DNA of 64,000 bases from Stieleria magnilauensis (lineage in GTDB: Bacteria > Planctomycetota > Planctomycetia > Pirellulales > Pirellulaceae): NCBI GenBank assembly GCA_007753675.1, contig CP036432.1, positions 6,546,394 through 6,610,393 of the forward strand, read 5' to 3'. Within the stretch, counting starts at the first letter, position 1. Every line of letters begins with the position of its first letter. Below, one piece after another: positions 16,971-25,163 of this stretch. The notes under the pieces were generated by a model that was given only the letters and a program-made list of their open reading frames with translations, was not told the origin of the DNA and did not search any database. Both the position numbers and the translations under genes were made by a program.

Positions 16971-18449
16971 ATGACAACGTTGCTTTTTGCCTGCCTGTTG
17001 ATTGCCTCTATCAGCGCGAGTGCGGCAAACGCAGATTGGCCTCAGTTTCGTGGCCCCAATGGGTCAGGGGTGGCACCCCATTCAAGCCCCCCGATTGAAT
17101 TTGGGCCTAAGAACAATCTGCTCTGGCGTCTGGAACTTCAGTCGGGTCACAGCTCACCGGTCGTCAGCGGCGACTTGATTTTCTTGACGACCTTTGACCC
17201 CAATCGGAAGCAACTCAGCGTCGTTGCAATCGATCGGCATCGAGGGACAATTCGATGGGAACGCGCGGTCGCCCCGAAAGAGATCGAACGGGGGCATCCT
17301 TCCTTCAACCCCGCCAGCAGTACCCCGGTGACCGACGGCGAGCGTGTCGTCGCTTACTTCGGATCGTACGGGCTGATCTGCTTCGATCTGGAAGGCAATC
17401 GGCAGTGGGAACTACCGCTTCCTCTCACAAAATCTTACGCCGGCAACGCCATTTCACCGATCATCGCCGGCGACAAGGTGATCCTTTATCGAGGGAATTA
17501 TGTCGATCATTTCTTACTCGCCGTCGATAAGCGAACCGGCAAAGAACTCTGGAAAACGCCCCAGTCGGAACCTTTTCATCCCGAACTCGCGTGCACCGCA
17601 ATTCCCATTGTTCAGAACGACCTATTGGTTTTGCATGGCGCGCGTAGCGTGCAAGGCTTCGATCTCGAAACGGGTCAGCAGCAATGGATCACAAAGTGCG
17701 CAACAACGGCCACGAGTACGCCTTTGATTGCCCGCGGGCGAGTGATCGTCGCCGCATGGAACAAGATGGGGGAACCGGCACTGCGACCTGAGTTCCCCGA
17801 TTTTGACCAGCTTGTGGCCGATCACGATGCAAATGATGACGGTGTGATCCAGCAACCGGAGTTCCCGCGACTGTGGATCTTTCATCGACCGGAAGGTGCC
17901 GAAGCACCGCAAAACGGCGCGACGATCGGTTTTCGAAACGTTGATCAAAACAAGGATGGAAAAATCGCGGCGGATGAATGGCGGCGGCAGTTGCGTGATC
18001 TCGAACGCTTTCGGCGCGGGTACCAAAACCATGGCTTGCTCTCCCTGCCGACAGACCGCCGCGGTGTGTTGGCCAACGATGAAGTGATCACGCTGGAAAC
18101 GCAGGGAATCCCGGAAGTTCCCTCGCCAATCAGCGATGGACGGTACGTCTATCTGGTCAAGAACGGCGGGCAGGTGACATGCGTTGATTTGGAGTCTGGC
18201 GAACGGGTTTATCGAAAACGTACCGGCGGCAGTGGCACCCACTACGCCTCTCCCATCATCGCTGCGGGCCATCTCTACATCGCTGATGGAAATGGTCGCA
18301 TCGTGGTGATGCCGCTTGGTGAGTCGGCAAACATCGTCGCTACCAATGAAATGGGCGAGGGCGTTTATGCGACTCCAGCCGTTTCCGGCGATTGCCTCTA
18401 CGTGCGAACCCTTTCGGCTTTATACGCATTCGGAGAGGGAAACCAATGA
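16971..18449 (+). CDS. PQQ-like beta-propeller protein with EF-hand insertion
   Basis: The 492-residue protein starts with a signal peptide (MTTLLFACLLIASISASA) and then DWPQFRGPNGSGVAP, the usual start of planctomycete PQQ-binding-like WD40/propeller proteins (BamB/PQQ fold). Blade motifs such as SSPVVSGDLIFLT, GTIRWERAV and LICFDLEGNRQWELPLP are visible through the sequence. Two EF-hand loops are inserted in the middle, DANDDGVIQQPEF (about residues 284-296) and DQNKDGKIAADEW (about 324-336), which points to calcium binding. It is probably periplasmic. Its stop overlaps the ATG of the next small gene (ATGA), implying translational coupling, and a paralogous propeller gene follows at 18646. 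Confidence 0.85.
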   Translation: MTTLLFACLLIASISASAANADWPQFRGPNGSGVAPHSSPPIEFGPKNNLLWRLELQSGHSSPVVSGDLIFLTTFDPNRKQLSVVAIDRHRGTIRWERAVAPKEIERGHPSFNPASSTPVTDGERVVAYFGSYGLICFDLEGNRQWELPLPLTKSYAGNAISPIIAGDKVILYRGNYVDHFLLAVDKRTGKELWKTPQSEPFHPELACTAIPIVQNDLLVLHGARSVQGFDLETGQQQWITKCATTATSTPLIARGRVIVAAWNKMGEPALRPEFPDFDQLVADHDANDDGVIQQPEFPRLWIFHRPEGAEAPQNGATIGFRNVDQNKDGKIAADEWRRQLRDLERFRRGYQNHGLLSLPTDRRGVLANDEVITLETQGIPEVPSPISDGRYVYLVKNGGQVTCVDLESGERVYRKRTGGSGTHYASPIIAAGHLYIADGNGRIVVMPLGESANIVATNEMGEGVYATPAVSGDCLYVRTLSALYAFGEGNQ

Positions 18450-18649
18450 AGCCCGCACTTATAATCACGATCGCGTTGCTGCTTCAGACGTTCAGCGGTG
18501 CGGCAGAATAGAGTGAACGGCTTCAGGTGTTTACCGAAGAATCGAGTGTCGGTTGCCGTGACGTCGATACGGAGGCTCGCCTGGACCTAACCGCGTTAGA
18601 GCACGACCTGGAAGACGAAAAAAAATTCGAGAGCAAACTCCAGCGATGA
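18446..18649 (+). pseudogene. Small ATGA-coupled gene with an in-frame amber codon
   Basis: The ATG at 18446 overlaps the previous stop (ATGA), and its final TGA overlaps the next ATG at 18646 (ATGA). Reading straight through gives a 21-residue signal-peptide-like start (MKPALIITIALLLQTFSGAA), a TAG at 18509-18511, then 45 more residues in the same frame, including SERLQVFTEESSVGC and a charged tail ALEHDLEDEKKFESKLQR. The exact overlaps at both ends show that this was one 67-codon cistron between the two propeller genes. The TAG is a single-base change from CAG or TGG. The simplest reading is a recent nonsense mutation; sequencing error, or the TAG being read through, are alternatives. Family not recognised. 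Confidence 0.7.
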
Positions 18650-19980
18650 AAACATTCTCCATCCCCATTGCCTGCTTCATTCTGTCACTGTCGCAATCTC
18701 TCTGTTTCGGTGATTCACCGGAGCAAAACTGGCACCATTGGCGAGGCCCAGACGCAACCGGCGTGTCGCGAACGGCCGATCCACCCGTCGAGTGGAGCGA
18801 AGACAAGCATGTCAAATGGAAGGTCGCGATCGATGGAAAAGGCACCTCGACGCCGATCATCTGGAACGACAAGGTGTTCCTTTTGACGGCAATCGACACC
18901 GGGGTGAAGGACACTTCGATTCCCGATCCCGAAGACCAACCGAAGTCCAATTTCTTCGACATCAAACGCCCCAACACAGAACACGCATTTGTCGTGCTGT
19001 GTCTTGATCGTGACAGCGGGAAAGAATTGTGGCGACGGACTGCAATCACGAAGATTCCCCACGAGGGCGCACACAACGACAACGATTTCGCCTCGGCGTC
19101 TCCCACGACCGACGGCAACCACCTGTATTGCTGGTTCGGATCCGCTGGCCTGTATTGTTACGACCTCGATGGAAACAAGCGTTGGGAGCGAGATCTCGGT
19201 GAAGCCAAAGTCGGTTCAAGCCTCGGCGAAGGATGTTCTCCCGTTCTGCATGACGGCAAGCTGGTGATCGTCCGTGACCATGCAGGTCAAAGCTCCATCG
19301 AAGTGCTGGATGCCACGTCCGGAGAGACCCTCTGGAAACGGCAGCGCGATGAAGACAACGCGTGGGCGACACCGAGAGTGATCCGACACAGTGGAAAAAC
19401 GCAAGTCATCACTGCGGCCTCGGGCGCGGTGCGCAGCTATGACCTCGACTCGGGCGAGACCATCTGGCAATGCAGCGGTCTGACCGGCAACGTCACCCCG
19501 TGTCCAGTGATCGATGGCGATTACGTGATCTGCATGAGCGGCTACAAGGGCTACGCTGCGATGGCCATTCCGCTGACGGAGACCGGGGACATCTCCGGTA
19601 GCGAAACGATCCTGTGGCAGCGAGACCGCGGCACGCCCTACATCCCATCGCCGCTGCTTTACGATGGCTTGCTCTACTACAACCAATCGAACCAGTCGAT
19701 CCTGACCTGCGTGGACTCCAAGACGGGCGAGACGGTTTTTGGCCCGGAACGCATCGGTCAGCTATCCAACATCTACGCATCCCCTGTCGGCGCGTCAGGA
19801 CGCGTTTACATCACCGGCCGCGACGGGACAACGCTTGTCATCCAACGCTCTCGTACGCTGACAGAACTTGCTACCAATCGGCTCGACGACCGCTTTGATG
19901 CTTCTCCAGCGCTTGCCGGCAAGCAACTCTTTCTCCGCGGCGCAGAGCACCTCTATTGCCTGGAAGCAGATTCAAACTAG
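18646..19980 (+). CDS. PQQ-like beta-propeller protein
   Basis: The 444-residue protein has a signal peptide (MKTFSIPIACFILSLSQSL) followed by NWHHWRGPDATGVS, the same start as its upstream paralogue, and repeated propeller blades (HLYCWFGSAGLYCYDLDGNK, DATSGETLWKRQRDEDNAW, VRSYDLDSGETIWQCSGL). It lacks the EF-hand insertion of the gene at 16971. It belongs to the PQQ-binding-like (BamB/quinoprotein fold) group; most planctomycete members have no proven enzymatic role and are taken as periplasmic structural or redox-associated proteins. The ATG overlaps the stop of the 18446 cistron, so the three genes form a translationally coupled operon. Confidence 0.87.
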   Translation: MKTFSIPIACFILSLSQSLCFGDSPEQNWHHWRGPDATGVSRTADPPVEWSEDKHVKWKVAIDGKGTSTPIIWNDKVFLLTAIDTGVKDTSIPDPEDQPKSNFFDIKRPNTEHAFVVLCLDRDSGKELWRRTAITKIPHEGAHNDNDFASASPTTDGNHLYCWFGSAGLYCYDLDGNKRWERDLGEAKVGSSLGEGCSPVLHDGKLVIVRDHAGQSSIEVLDATSGETLWKRQRDEDNAWATPRVIRHSGKTQVITAASGAVRSYDLDSGETIWQCSGLTGNVTPCPVIDGDYVICMSGYKGYAAMAIPLTETGDISGSETILWQRDRGTPYIPSPLLYDGLLYYNQSNQSILTCVDSKTGETVFGPERIGQLSNIYASPVGASGRVYITGRDGTTLVIQRSRTLTELATNRLDDRFDASPALAGKQLFLRGAEHLYCLEADSN

Positions 19981-20012
19981 CGATTGGGCGACCTCAACCC
20001 GGTTGCAGTTGA

Positions 20013-20105
20013 GCACCCCATTTTCTTGTCAGCAATTTTCTTGTCGCTCCGCTTCCCGACGCTCCCATTTTTCTGGCCGCGATCTTTCTGCCGTCCCTGT
20101 CGGTC
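20013..20105. repeat. ATTTTCTTGTC dispersed repeat, copy A
   Basis: About 92 bp with two ATTTTCTTGTC boxes followed by CATTTTTCTG and related pyrimidine-rich boxes. A copy with roughly 80 percent identity lies at 21420-21509. It sits in the 366-bp gap between the propeller gene (ends 19980) and the SGNH gene (starts 20347). The rest of that gap (20106-20346) shows no gene. Confidence 0.75.
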
Positions 20106-20346
20106 CCTGTGAGCCGACTGAGCGACAATCTTCCGACGCCAGAGCGGACGGCGAGCAGGCCAAGCTGTGCCGCGATCGGCTGTCGCATGATTAAGTCTCC
20201 GCGTGTGGATCGAATGACTCGCCTCAGCGATACCTGTATACTAACGAAAACCGACGACCATCTTGTGGGTCGATCGATTGGCGGCGATGAGCGGGTCAAC
20301 CGACTGGTGGGTGACCGTCGCAGCAGTGGACGGCAGGGCAAGTTGA

Positions 20347-21285
20347 ATGAGTCAGAAAAAGCAGCGAGGCAAAACACGGCAGTTGATTTTGATCGCGACT
20401 GCATTGATCGTGATTCCCGGAACCTTTGGCTACATCGAGTTTTGGTTATCACGGCCGATCGGCGAAGGTCCGGCCGGACCGGAGGTCGATCGCACTCACT
20501 TTGAAAATGTTTGGTCGGATCGTGCCGTTCGCGTGGTCGGCATCGGAGACAGCATCACGGCGGGGCTGGGCGCGAAATCACCCAAGCACACGTTCTTCAA
20601 TCGGTTGATTCAAAACCCATCGGATGAAGATGAACCGATGCGTGACGTTTGCCTTTCATCCGTGTTGCCCAATCTTTCCGCCGAAAACTTCTCCATCTCC
20701 GGCTCGGAATCGAATCTCCATCTGGACGTGATTCGTGAGACGATTCCGACGTACCCGGACGCCTTCGGAATCGTTCTGATGACGTCCGGCGGAAATGATT
20801 TGATTCACAGCTACGGCCGCAGCCCGCCTCGCGAGTGCGCGATGCACTCCGCGACGCTTGAGCAAGCGAAACCTTGGATCGACAATTTTCGGGATCGACT
20901 GGACACGATGTTTCGGGAGATTGCCGCGAAATTTCCAGCAGGTTGCGAAATCTACATCGGTGATATCTACGACCCGACCGACGGCGTCGGCGATGCGCCA
21001 AGCATCTTTTTGCCGGATTGGCCCGACGGTTTAGCGATCCACGCCCGCTACAACCAAGTGATACGCAACGTTGCGTCCCAATACGAGTTCGTGCATGTCG
21101 TTCCTCTCCATGAAACATTTCTTGGCCACGGATCGCACTGCAGACAGTTCTGGCGATCAAGTTACGACAGCGACGACCCACACTATTGGTTCTTCACCAA
21201 CATCGAAGACCCCAATGATCGCGGATACGATGCGATCCGAAGAGTGTTTCTCAACACCATCCTTGCCAAGACGACGCTCAAATAG
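20347..21285 (+). CDS. Membrane-anchored SGNH/GDSL-hydrolase-like protein lacking the block V histidine
   Basis: The 312-residue protein has one N-terminal membrane anchor (LILIATALIVIPGTFGYIEF). Block I is VVGIGDSITAGLG, with Ser about residue 64. Block III is TSGGNDLIHSYG. The C-terminal block that normally reads DxxHPND is here NIEDPNDRGYDAI, so the position normally held by the catalytic histidine is aspartate. SGNH enzymes hydrolyse esters (lipids, acetylated sugars). With the general-base histidine apparently missing the protein may be inactive, use another residue, or be a binding protein. It stands alone between repeats and decayed fragments. Confidence 0.75.
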   Translation: MSQKKQRGKTRQLILIATALIVIPGTFGYIEFWLSRPIGEGPAGPEVDRTHFENVWSDRAVRVVGIGDSITAGLGAKSPKHTFFNRLIQNPSDEDEPMRDVCLSSVLPNLSAENFSISGSESNLHLDVIRETIPTYPDAFGIVLMTSGGNDLIHSYGRSPPRECAMHSATLEQAKPWIDNFRDRLDTMFREIAAKFPAGCEIYIGDIYDPTDGVGDAPSIFLPDWPDGLAIHARYNQVIRNVASQYEFVHVVPLHETFLGHGSHCRQFWRSSYDSDDPHYWFFTNIEDPNDRGYDAIRRVFLNTILAKTTLK

Positions 21286-21322
21286 AAAAAAGGGAAAGGG
21301 GCTTTTTTGGGACCGAAAGTGA

Positions 21323-21509
21323 GACAAGAAAATGGATGACAGGAAAATCTGGGAGGATCGTTGAGGGCCTGGATTCCATGCCTGCGACCGGCGAAATGGA
21401 TCAGGTCAGTTCATTTCCCGCACGCCATTTTCTTGTCAACAATTTTCTTGTCGCCCCTTTTCCCGACTCCCATTTTTCTGCCAGCGATTTTTCTGCCATC
21501 TCTGTCGTT
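21323..21509. repeat. ATTTTCTTGTC dispersed repeat, copy B with an inverted half
   Basis: Copy B proper is 21420-21509, homologous to 20013-20105. At 21323-21356 a shorter related piece occurs in the opposite orientation (GACAAGAAAATGGATGACAG), so the two could pair. The block lies directly after the SGNH gene and ends close to a decayed coding remnant, consistent with a recombination or insertion scar. Confidence 0.7.
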
Positions 21510-21566
21510 GCTGGACACGAATTACCCGGATCCGAGCAAAGCCCGTAGGTGGATGGCACTATCTGA

Positions 21567-21731
21567 GACACCCACTCCGTCGATCATGACGATATCATCA
21601 TTGAAAATGTGACGATGGAAGGCTTCAAGTACTACACTGATAAGCCGATCCTGACTGAGAAAGATCTCTTGCGTGGCAAAGGGGCAGCTGCATTGAGGCA
21701 ATGGAAGTCCGACCACGGAGCTTCGGGATAG
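21567..21731 (+). pseudogene. 3' remnant of an unidentified gene
   Basis: A frame with no start codon, opened by a TGA at 21564-21566 and closed by TAG at 21729, reads as convincing protein for 54 codons: DTHSVDHDDIIIENVTMEGF, then YYTDKPILTEKDLLRGKGAA and RQWKSDHGASG. It looks like the C-terminal end of a longer exported protein (the DIIIENVTMEGF part is reminiscent of beta-helix coils). The 5' part has been replaced by the ATTTTCTTGTC repeat block. I do not identify the family. Confidence 0.5.
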
Positions 21732-21769
21732 AGCAACAAGTAACACACGAGCAAGCCCCAATCAACACC

Positions 21770-23146
21770 ATGTCTGAATACGCGACGCGGAAAGTCATCC
21801 TGCTATGCCTGCTGTGCTTTGCCCCAGTCTCACTGCCGGCCGAGACGGTCAAGCCGAACATCGTGCTGTTGTTTGTCGATGACCTCGGCTGGTACGACCT
21901 CGGGTATCGCAACGCGAAGTTTGAGACGCCGAACATTGACCGGCTTGCCGGCGAAGGCGTCGATTTCACGCGTGCCTACATCGCCAGCCCCACCTGCAGT
22001 CCGAGCCGGGCAACGTTGCTGACGGGAAAACACCCGGCTCGTTTGCAACTCGTTCGCCACATTCCCACCGGAACGACAAACGGTTTCGACAAGTGGGGGC
22101 GAACCGATCAAGAATTCAATCAATGGGACGGTGACCCCGCCCAATTTCCGTGTCGAAACTGGTTGCCGCTTGAGCACACGACGTATGCCGAGGCGCTCGG
22201 TGACCTTGGTTATCACAACACGTTCATCGGTAAGTGGCACCTCGGCCACGAACCGTACCACCCGGACAAACAGGGGTTCGACGTTCAATTTGGCACTTCC
22301 AACTTCGGCCATCCCAAGTCGTACCTGGCTCCGTTCTTCAAGAACTCTGACGTATTGTCGGATGTCAAGAACGACTATCTGACGGACGTTCTCACCGACC
22401 GCTGTGTCGACACGATCAAAAGCTACGAAGGCGATCAACCGTTCATGCTTTCGATGTGGTACTACAACGTGCATCGACCGCCCGTTCCTCGACCAGATTT
22501 ATTCGATCATTTTAAGTCAAAGGGCTACGACGACACCGACGCCATCTACGCCGCTCAAGTCAAGGCCGTGGATGAATCCGTTGGTCGCATCCGCCATGCA
22601 CTCGCGACCAAGGGCATCGCAGACGACACGGTGATCGTTTTCTTGTCCGATCAGGGAAGCTGGTATCAGAATTTACCGCTCCGCGGCAGCAAGCGAGTCG
22701 ACACGCTATGCGAGGGCGGCGCCCGGGTGCCGCTGATCATACATTGGCCCGGTGTCACCAAGCCCGGCACGCAATGTGACGGCTTGGTTCAATCGACCGA
22801 CCTGTTCCCAACGTTCGTGGAGATGGCGGGCGGAGACTCATCGGCATTCAGCGACCTGGATGGCATTTCGCTGCTGCCGGCGATTCGAGGCAATCCACTC
22901 CCTGATCGTGGCGAGCCATTGTTCGGCTACCGCGCCTACCAAGACCTTTACGCTTCGGTTCGCGATGGCGACTGGAAGATGCTGGCTTATCGAAGCGGCA
23001 AAGTCAGCCTGTACAACATCGCCCAAGATGAATCTGAACAGAACGACGTGTCGGAGTCCAACGGCGACATTGTGAAACGCTTGACGGGGGAACTTGTCGC
23101 GTGGGAGCAACGCATGAACGTCCAACAATACTCCGGCGTGCAATAG
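21770..23146 (+). CDS. Sulfatase (formylglycine-dependent, arylsulfatase type)
   Basis: From the ATG at 21770, which opens a signal peptide (MSEYATRKVILLCLLCFAPV), the product has 458 residues. It has the sulfatase metal motif NIVLLFVDDLGWYDLGY, the formylglycine signature TCSPSRATLLTG (Cys about residue 73, C-x-P-x-R) and the GKWHLGHE motif. Sulfatases of this family cut sulfate esters from carbohydrates after the cysteine is converted to formylglycine. The metal-site stretch normally reading DNG is FLSDQGSW here. The upstream in-frame extension to 21701 lies in a decayed fragment and is rejected. It is followed at 23277 by a second sulfatase in the same direction. Confidence 0.92.
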   Translation: MSEYATRKVILLCLLCFAPVSLPAETVKPNIVLLFVDDLGWYDLGYRNAKFETPNIDRLAGEGVDFTRAYIASPTCSPSRATLLTGKHPARLQLVRHIPTGTTNGFDKWGRTDQEFNQWDGDPAQFPCRNWLPLEHTTYAEALGDLGYHNTFIGKWHLGHEPYHPDKQGFDVQFGTSNFGHPKSYLAPFFKNSDVLSDVKNDYLTDVLTDRCVDTIKSYEGDQPFMLSMWYYNVHRPPVPRPDLFDHFKSKGYDDTDAIYAAQVKAVDESVGRIRHALATKGIADDTVIVFLSDQGSWYQNLPLRGSKRVDTLCEGGARVPLIIHWPGVTKPGTQCDGLVQSTDLFPTFVEMAGGDSSAFSDLDGISLLPAIRGNPLPDRGEPLFGYRAYQDLYASVRDGDWKMLAYRSGKVSLYNIAQDESEQNDVSESNGDIVKRLTGELVAWEQRMNVQQYSGVQ

Positions 23147-23276
23147 ATCCGCGAAAGCAGATCGTCGCGTCGGATACAATTCCGCAGAACGCCCTGGAAA
23201 AACGTCTCATCCCCGGTTCTGTCTACCATTACCTCCCACAATCCTATCCTCAAACGTTTGCCTGAAAGAGTTGACA

Positions 23277-24839
23277 ATGTTATCGAAACGATCCCGCCTC
23301 ATCGTCCCGCTCGCAGTTTTATTGTTTGGGTTCTCTTTCCATGCGTCTGCGGCAGAACGACCCAACATCCTGTGGATCACCATCGAAGATTGGTCACCCG
23401 ATCTTTCTTGTTACGGGACAAAGGGGATCGAGACACCGAACGTCGACAAACTGGCCGCCGAAGGGATTCGGTACGAGCGAGCGTTCACCACGTCGCCGGT
23501 TTGTTCGACCTCCCGTTCCGCGATGATGACGGGATTTCATCAGAACTACATTGGTGCACACCAACACCGTACCGCCGACAAAAAACCGCTGCCTTTTGGC
23601 ATTCGACCGATCCCGCATCTGCTCGCCGATGCCGGCTATTTCACCTGCCTGATGAGTTGGAAAACCGACTGCAACTTCCTTCCCGACAAGAAGGAAGAGT
23701 TGTTCATGGGGGTGGACTGGAGCGAGCGACAACCGGACCAGCCATTCTTCGCTCGGATCACATTCGGCGGCACCCACCGGTCTTGGAATCGCGATCCGGT
23801 GCGGCCGATCGACATCGCGGACGTGGAACTGCCACCGTACTATCCCGACACGCCTTTCATCCGTCGCGACTGGGCAAACGGACTCGAGCAGATGCAGTTG
23901 GTCGATCGCGAGGTCGGGGAATTATTGAAGCGACTTGACGACGAGGGGCTCGCTGACAACACGATCGTATTCTTCATCGGTGATCATGGTCGTTGCCACA
24001 TCCGCGGCAAGCAGTTTCTGTACGACGAAGGCACTCGGATTCCGATGATCCTGCGTTGGCCGGGCAAGATCGATCCCGGTCAGGTCAACGATGACCTGGT
24101 GATGTCGATCGACATCTGCGCGACCGTTCTCGACGCCGCCAATGTCACTCCGCCTGTGCCGCTGCATGGAAAAAACCTATTCAGCGATGAAGTGAAGAAT
24201 CGGAAGTACGTCTTCACCGCTCGGGACAAGATGGATGACACCCACGATGCGATGCGCAGCATTCGGTCGCGGGACCATAAGTTGATTTTAAACCTGATGC
24301 CGGAGCGGGCGTACTGCCAATTGAGTTTCTACAAAGAGGGCGCGTATCCGCCGCTTGCGGAGCTGAACGTGTTGAACCTGCAAGGCAAGCTGACTCCGGA
24401 GCAAGCGGCGTTCATGGCACCCAATAAACCGGAAATTGAACTGTTTGACCTGAGCAACGATCCGCACGAGGTCCGCAACGTAGCCGATGACCCGAAGTAC
24501 GCGAGCGTCAAAGCTGAGTTGCTGCGCGAGTTAGAAAACTGGCGAACGAACGTGATCCATGACCAGGGGGTCTCGGATGATTTTCGCGCCGTTGGCGTTT
24601 TCCCTGAATCGTGTCCGCTGCCGACCGTAGGACAGTGGGCTCAAGAACACGCTGACGAATATGACTTCAAAAAGTTTGGCGTCCCCGGCTGGTTCCCCAC
24701 CAGAACGCTTGATGAATGGCAGTCGGTCAAAGCGATGTGGGAACCCTGGGTGTTCCGCGAACCGACGAGCGACATGAAACGCCCCGTGATTCCCTACACG
24801 AAGAAACCCGGTGCAAAGAAAACCCGCGCAAAGAAATAG
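23277..24839 (+). CDS. Sulfatase with a CSTSR active-site variant
   Basis: The 520-residue protein begins at the ATG at 23277 (a TTG six bases earlier is the formal alternative) with a signal peptide (MLSKRSRLIVPLAVLLFGFS). It shows NILWITIEDWSPDLSCYG, then VCSTSRSAMMTGFHQNYIGA and VFFIGDHGRCHIRGKQFLYD, which places it in the sulfatase superfamily near heparan N-sulfatase-like members. In the formylglycine motif the proline of CxPxR is threonine, an allowed but less common form. The tail is lysine-rich (KKPGAKKTRAKK). It probably acts in the periplasm on sulfated glycans. Confidence 0.92.
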   Translation: MLSKRSRLIVPLAVLLFGFSFHASAAERPNILWITIEDWSPDLSCYGTKGIETPNVDKLAAEGIRYERAFTTSPVCSTSRSAMMTGFHQNYIGAHQHRTADKKPLPFGIRPIPHLLADAGYFTCLMSWKTDCNFLPDKKEELFMGVDWSERQPDQPFFARITFGGTHRSWNRDPVRPIDIADVELPPYYPDTPFIRRDWANGLEQMQLVDREVGELLKRLDDEGLADNTIVFFIGDHGRCHIRGKQFLYDEGTRIPMILRWPGKIDPGQVNDDLVMSIDICATVLDAANVTPPVPLHGKNLFSDEVKNRKYVFTARDKMDDTHDAMRSIRSRDHKLILNLMPERAYCQLSFYKEGAYPPLAELNVLNLQGKLTPEQAAFMAPNKPEIELFDLSNDPHEVRNVADDPKYASVKAELLRELENWRTNVIHDQGVSDDFRAVGVFPESCPLPTVGQWAQEHADEYDFKKFGVPGWFPTRTLDEWQSVKAMWEPWVFREPTSDMKRPVIPYTKKPGAKKTRAKK

Positions 24840-24976
24840 AAACGATCACCAAGAGCGATACCTCAGCCCTGGCGTTGGGGATCGAACGGCCGGACGCATC
24901 GGAAATCGCTATGATGCGAAAGCGAAACAGGCTGAGCCCGGACGCGATAGTGAGTCATCGAAACGAAGGATAAATC

Positions 24977-25136
24977 ATGAAGATAAAATCATTCACTCTG
25001 TTGGCATGTCTGTGTGTCATGACACTGTCGGGCATTGCGTCGGCTCAGACGCCAACGGCCGAAGATTACATGAAATGGCCCGCGTGATGCCCGATTTGGC
25101 ATGTTTATCCCTTGGGGCTCTACCCACCGCCGTTAA
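24977..25136 (+). pseudogene. GH29 alpha-L-fucosidase remnant
   Basis: An ATG at 24977, with AAGGA before it, opens a clean signal peptide (MKIKSFTLLACLCVMTLSGI) followed by AQTPTAEDYMKWPA and a stop at 25085. Shifting one base forward continues with PRDARFGMFIPWG, clearly the start of a GH29 fucosidase domain (usual pattern RDARFGMFIHWGLYS); a second shift gives LYPPP. So the gene is frameshifted at least twice and cut off after some 50 codons, where the convergent gene ends (25164). The H of FIHWG, which contacts the sugar, has become proline, consistent with decay. It is a relic of a fucose-cutting enzyme in a sulfatase cluster. Confidence 0.75.
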
Positions 25137-25163
25137 GGAAGACGAAGCATTGGCCAGGGCGTC

